Shown: positions 6,389 to 7,940 of the stretch, in pieces
Numbering within the stretch: the stretch's first letter is position 1
Layout: every line of letters starts with the position of its first letter
DNA from: Burkholderiaceae bacterium
GTDB taxonomy: Bacteria; Pseudomonadota; Gammaproteobacteria; Burkholderiales; Burkholderiaceae
Direction of reading: 5' to 3'
DNA: 7,940 nt
Assembly (NCBI GenBank): GCA_947459465.1
Contig: CANHDS010000017.1
Span: 1 to 7,940 of the forward strand
Made by a program: the position numbers and the translations under genes
The notes under the pieces: model-generated
Seen by the model: only the letters and a program-made list of their open reading frames with translations
What the model was told of the DNA's origin: nothing
Databases searched by the model: none

Positions 6389-7407
6389 TGTCAGCATCAC
6401 CAACGATCTCACCATTGGTTCACGTTAAACCAAGTCTATCAGTAGCCTACCCAATCTGGACGCTTGAGCAAGTCGCGGCACTATTTGAGCTTCCATTTCA
6501 TGAGTTGATGTTTCGGGCCCAAGAAACGCATCGCCAGTATTTTCCAGAGGGTGATGTCGAATTGGCCACCTTGCTCTCTATAAAGACCGGTGGCTGCCCT
6601 GAGGATTGCGGGTATTGTCCGCAAGCGGCACGCTACCACACTGATGTGAAGGCGACAAAACTTTTGGATTTGGAGGAGGTGTTGGAGGCTGCCAAGGCGG
6701 CCAAAGCAGCTGGCTCCAATCGGTTTTGTATGGGCGCCGCATGGCGAGAGCCTAAGGATCGGGATGTTGAAAAAGTAGCCGCTATGATTCGGGGCGTCAA
6801 GGAGCTGGGTCTAGAGACTTGCGCTACGCTTGGAATGCTAGAACCCAATCAGGCAAAGGCTTTACGGGATGCTGGCCTTGATTTTTATAACCACAATTTA
6901 GATACCAGTGAAGATTTTTATCCGAGTGTGATTCAGACCCGTAGCTATCAGGATCGCTTAGATACTTTGCAACATGTGCGTGATGCCGGGATGTCTGTGT
7001 GCTGTGGTGGTATTGTTGGGATGGGGGAATCGAGAGAGCAGCGGGTGGCATTTATTGCGCGCTTGGCTAATTTGAATCCCTATCCAGAGTCGGTGCCTAT
7101 CAATCATTTAGTTCCGGTCGCTGGTACCCCTTTAGCTGATCAGCCTAAACTCGATCCCTTGGAATTTGTTCGAACCATCGCAGTTGCTCGCATCACGATG
7201 CCCACCGCCCGAGTGCGTTTATCCGCTGGTCGGCAAGAGCTTGGAAAAGCCGTTCAAGCGATGTGTTTTCAGGCGGGGGCAAACTCTATTTTTTATGGCG
7301 ACCAATTACTTACTACTGGAAATCCGGAGGCTCTAGCCGACCGGCAATTGCTTGCTGAGCTCGGCTTAAAAACCAAGGAAAGCTCTAAGGCTGAAGTGCA
7401 AATATGA
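6388..7407 (+). CDS. bioB: Biotin synthase (radical SAM)
   Basis: A complete 339-residue biotin synthase from the chosen ATG. It inserts sulfur into dethiobiotin, using a [4Fe-4S] cluster to cleave SAM and sacrificing a [2Fe-2S] cluster as sulfur donor. Motifs: the radical-SAM cysteines C70, C74 and C77 in [12 protein letters not shown]; the [2Fe-2S] ligands C114 (RFCMGAAWR), C145 (ETCATLG) and C205 (SVCCGGIVG), with R277 in VRLSAGR, matching E. coli C97, C128, C188 and R260; YNHNLDTS at 167-174; and [11 protein letters not shown] at 239-249. Nothing is missing. The frame also has an ATG at 6352, which would add 12 residues and make 351. I prefer 6388 because the earlier codon overlaps a promoter-like element and the stretch between holds a palindrome. 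Neither start has a clear Shine-Dalgarno. The stop overlaps the coq7 ATG. Confidence 0.96.
   Translation: MSASPTISPLVHVKPSLSVAYPIWTLEQVAALFELPFHELMFRAQETHRQYFPEGDVELATLLSIKTGGCPEDCGYCPQAARYHTDVKATKLLDLEEVLEAAKAAKAAGSNRFCMGAAWREPKDRDVEKVAAMIRGVKELGLETCATLGMLEPNQAKALRDAGLDFYNHNLDTSEDFYPSVIQTRSYQDRLDTLQHVRDAGMSVCCGGIVGMGESREQRVAFIARLANLNPYPESVPINHLVPVAGTPLADQPKLDPLEFVRTIAVARITMPTARVRLSAGRQELGKAVQAMCFQAGANSIFYGDQLLTTGNPEALADRQLLAELGLKTKESSKAEVQI
6415..6433. repeat. 6-bp inverted repeat inside the start of bioB
   Basis: TTGGTT at 6415-6420 and AACCAA at 6428-6433 are separated by 7 bp and lie in codons 10-16 of bioB, a part of the protein not conserved in the family. The sequence repeats the TTGGTT core seen at 6358-6363 and 6294-6299. 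Alone it is within chance; its weight comes from the cluster. Confidence 0.35.
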
Positions 7408-7940
7408 GCCGCTCAGAGCCTACCAATCTGAGTCCAATTGATCGTTTGATTGGTGAGTTTGATACTGCGTTGCGTGCGATTGCCGGGGGCGCAAATTATG
7501 CTAGACCAGTGCCAAAGCCCTCTATTGGAGGGGCTATATCAGAAGAGCGAGTACTTACTTCAGATCTTGATTTGAGTCCACAAGACCGTACCCATGTGGC
7601 AGGCTTAATGCGCGTTAATCATGTCGGTGAGGTCTGCGCCCAAGCGCTCTACCAATCCCAAAAATTATTAGCCAAGACTCCCGAAACTCGCGCTTTATTG
7701 GATCAGGCGGCAAAAGAAGAAATGGATCATATGGCGTGGTGCGAGGAGCGCTTAAAGGAGCTCGACTCCCGACCTAGTCTTTTAAATCCGCTGTGGTATG
7801 CCGGCGCCTTTGGAATCGGACTGGTGGCTGGGCTAGCGGGCGATCGTTGGAGCTTGGGTTTTGTTGCAGAGACTGAGAAGCAGGTCGAGCGGCACTTGGA
7901 TGATCACCTTGAGCAACTACCCGAGGCCGACCTTCGTTCC
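7404..7940 (+). CDS. coq7: Coq7-type 2-polyprenyl-3-methyl-6-methoxy-1,4-benzoquinone monooxygenase (ubiquinone synthesis), 3'-truncated by the window end
   Basis: The first 179 residues of a Coq7-family di-iron hydroxylase, which carries out the C6 hydroxylation of demethoxyubiquinone at the inner membrane; betaproteobacteria often use it in place of UbiF. Visible features: the N-terminus [15 protein letters not shown] at 15-29; [16 protein letters not shown] at 68-83 with iron ligand E76; [16 protein letters not shown] at 105-120 with the first ExxH (E106, H109); a hydrophobic stretch at 131-145 expected to touch the membrane; and [22 protein letters not shown] at 152-173, which should supply the third glutamate (E158 or E162). 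The second ExxH lies beyond the window; about 30 residues are probably missing. The ATG at 7404 overlaps the bioB stop (ATGA) and has GAAG at 7393-7396 as a possible ribosome-binding site. It is likely co-transcribed with bioB. Confidence 0.93.
   Translation, partial: MSRSEPTNLSPIDRLIGEFDTALRAIAGGANYARPVPKPSIGGAISEERVLTSDLDLSPQDRTHVAGLMRVNHVGEVCAQALYQSQKLLAKTPETRALLDQAAKEEMDHMAWCEERLKELDSRPSLLNPLWYAGAFGIGLVAGLAGDRWSLGFVAETEKQVERHLDDHLEQLPEADLRS

Larger units (their letters stand above)
6291..6436. repeat. 11-bp perfect inverted repeat flanking the bioA/bioB control region
   Basis: GACTTGGTTTA at 6291-6301 and its exact reverse complement TAAACCAAGTC at 6426-6436 bracket the divergent control region. 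The left copy covers bioA codons 2-6 (Asn-Lys-Pro-Ser-His) and the right copy covers bioB codons 13-17 (Val-Lys-Pro-Ser-Leu), so each reads Lys-Pro-Ser in its own gene. Roughly 0.003 such pairs would be expected by chance in 150 bp of even composition. The function is unknown; outer operator half-sites are one possibility. Confidence 0.6.

Overview
The window looks like a stretch of ordinary, compactly packed chromosome from a betaproteobacterium of the Burkholderiaceae, most likely Polynucleobacter or a close relative. The grounds are the betaproteobacterial look of the BioA, BioB, FadD and Coq7 proteins (for example a WHPCTQM opening in BioA), the moderate GC content judged by eye (mid to upper 40s percent), and the very short or negative gaps between genes. 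The genus is an inference from general appearance, not a database match.

Layout from left to right: the last 20 codons of a crotonase (enoyl-CoA hydratase) gene on +; an M20 amidohydrolase on -, whose stop codon shares a TTAA with the crotonase stop; a 74-bp divergent gap; fadD (long-chain acyl-CoA ligase) on +, overlapping the 3' end of bioD by 9 bp; then bioA-bioF-bioD as a tight operon on -. An 81-bp divergent control region follows, then bioB on +, whose stop overlaps the start of coq7 (cut by the window end). There is no RNA gene, mobile element, CRISPR array, pseudogene or gene-free stretch over 300 bp.

Together BioF, BioA, BioD and BioB form the complete late biotin pathway, from a pimeloyl thioester to biotin. 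The early genes bioC and bioH are not in this window. The crotonase fragment and FadD point to fatty acid activation and degradation. Coq7 belongs to ubiquinone synthesis.

I see no exotic or undescribed system. The most interesting non-coding signal is in the bioA/bioB control region: a cluster of TTGGTTT-like half-sites arranged as nested inverted repeats (an 8-bp pair flush with the bioB start, a 6-bp pair just inside bioB, and an 11-bp pair spanning the whole region). It could be a biotin operator with a geometry different from the E. coli BirA site.
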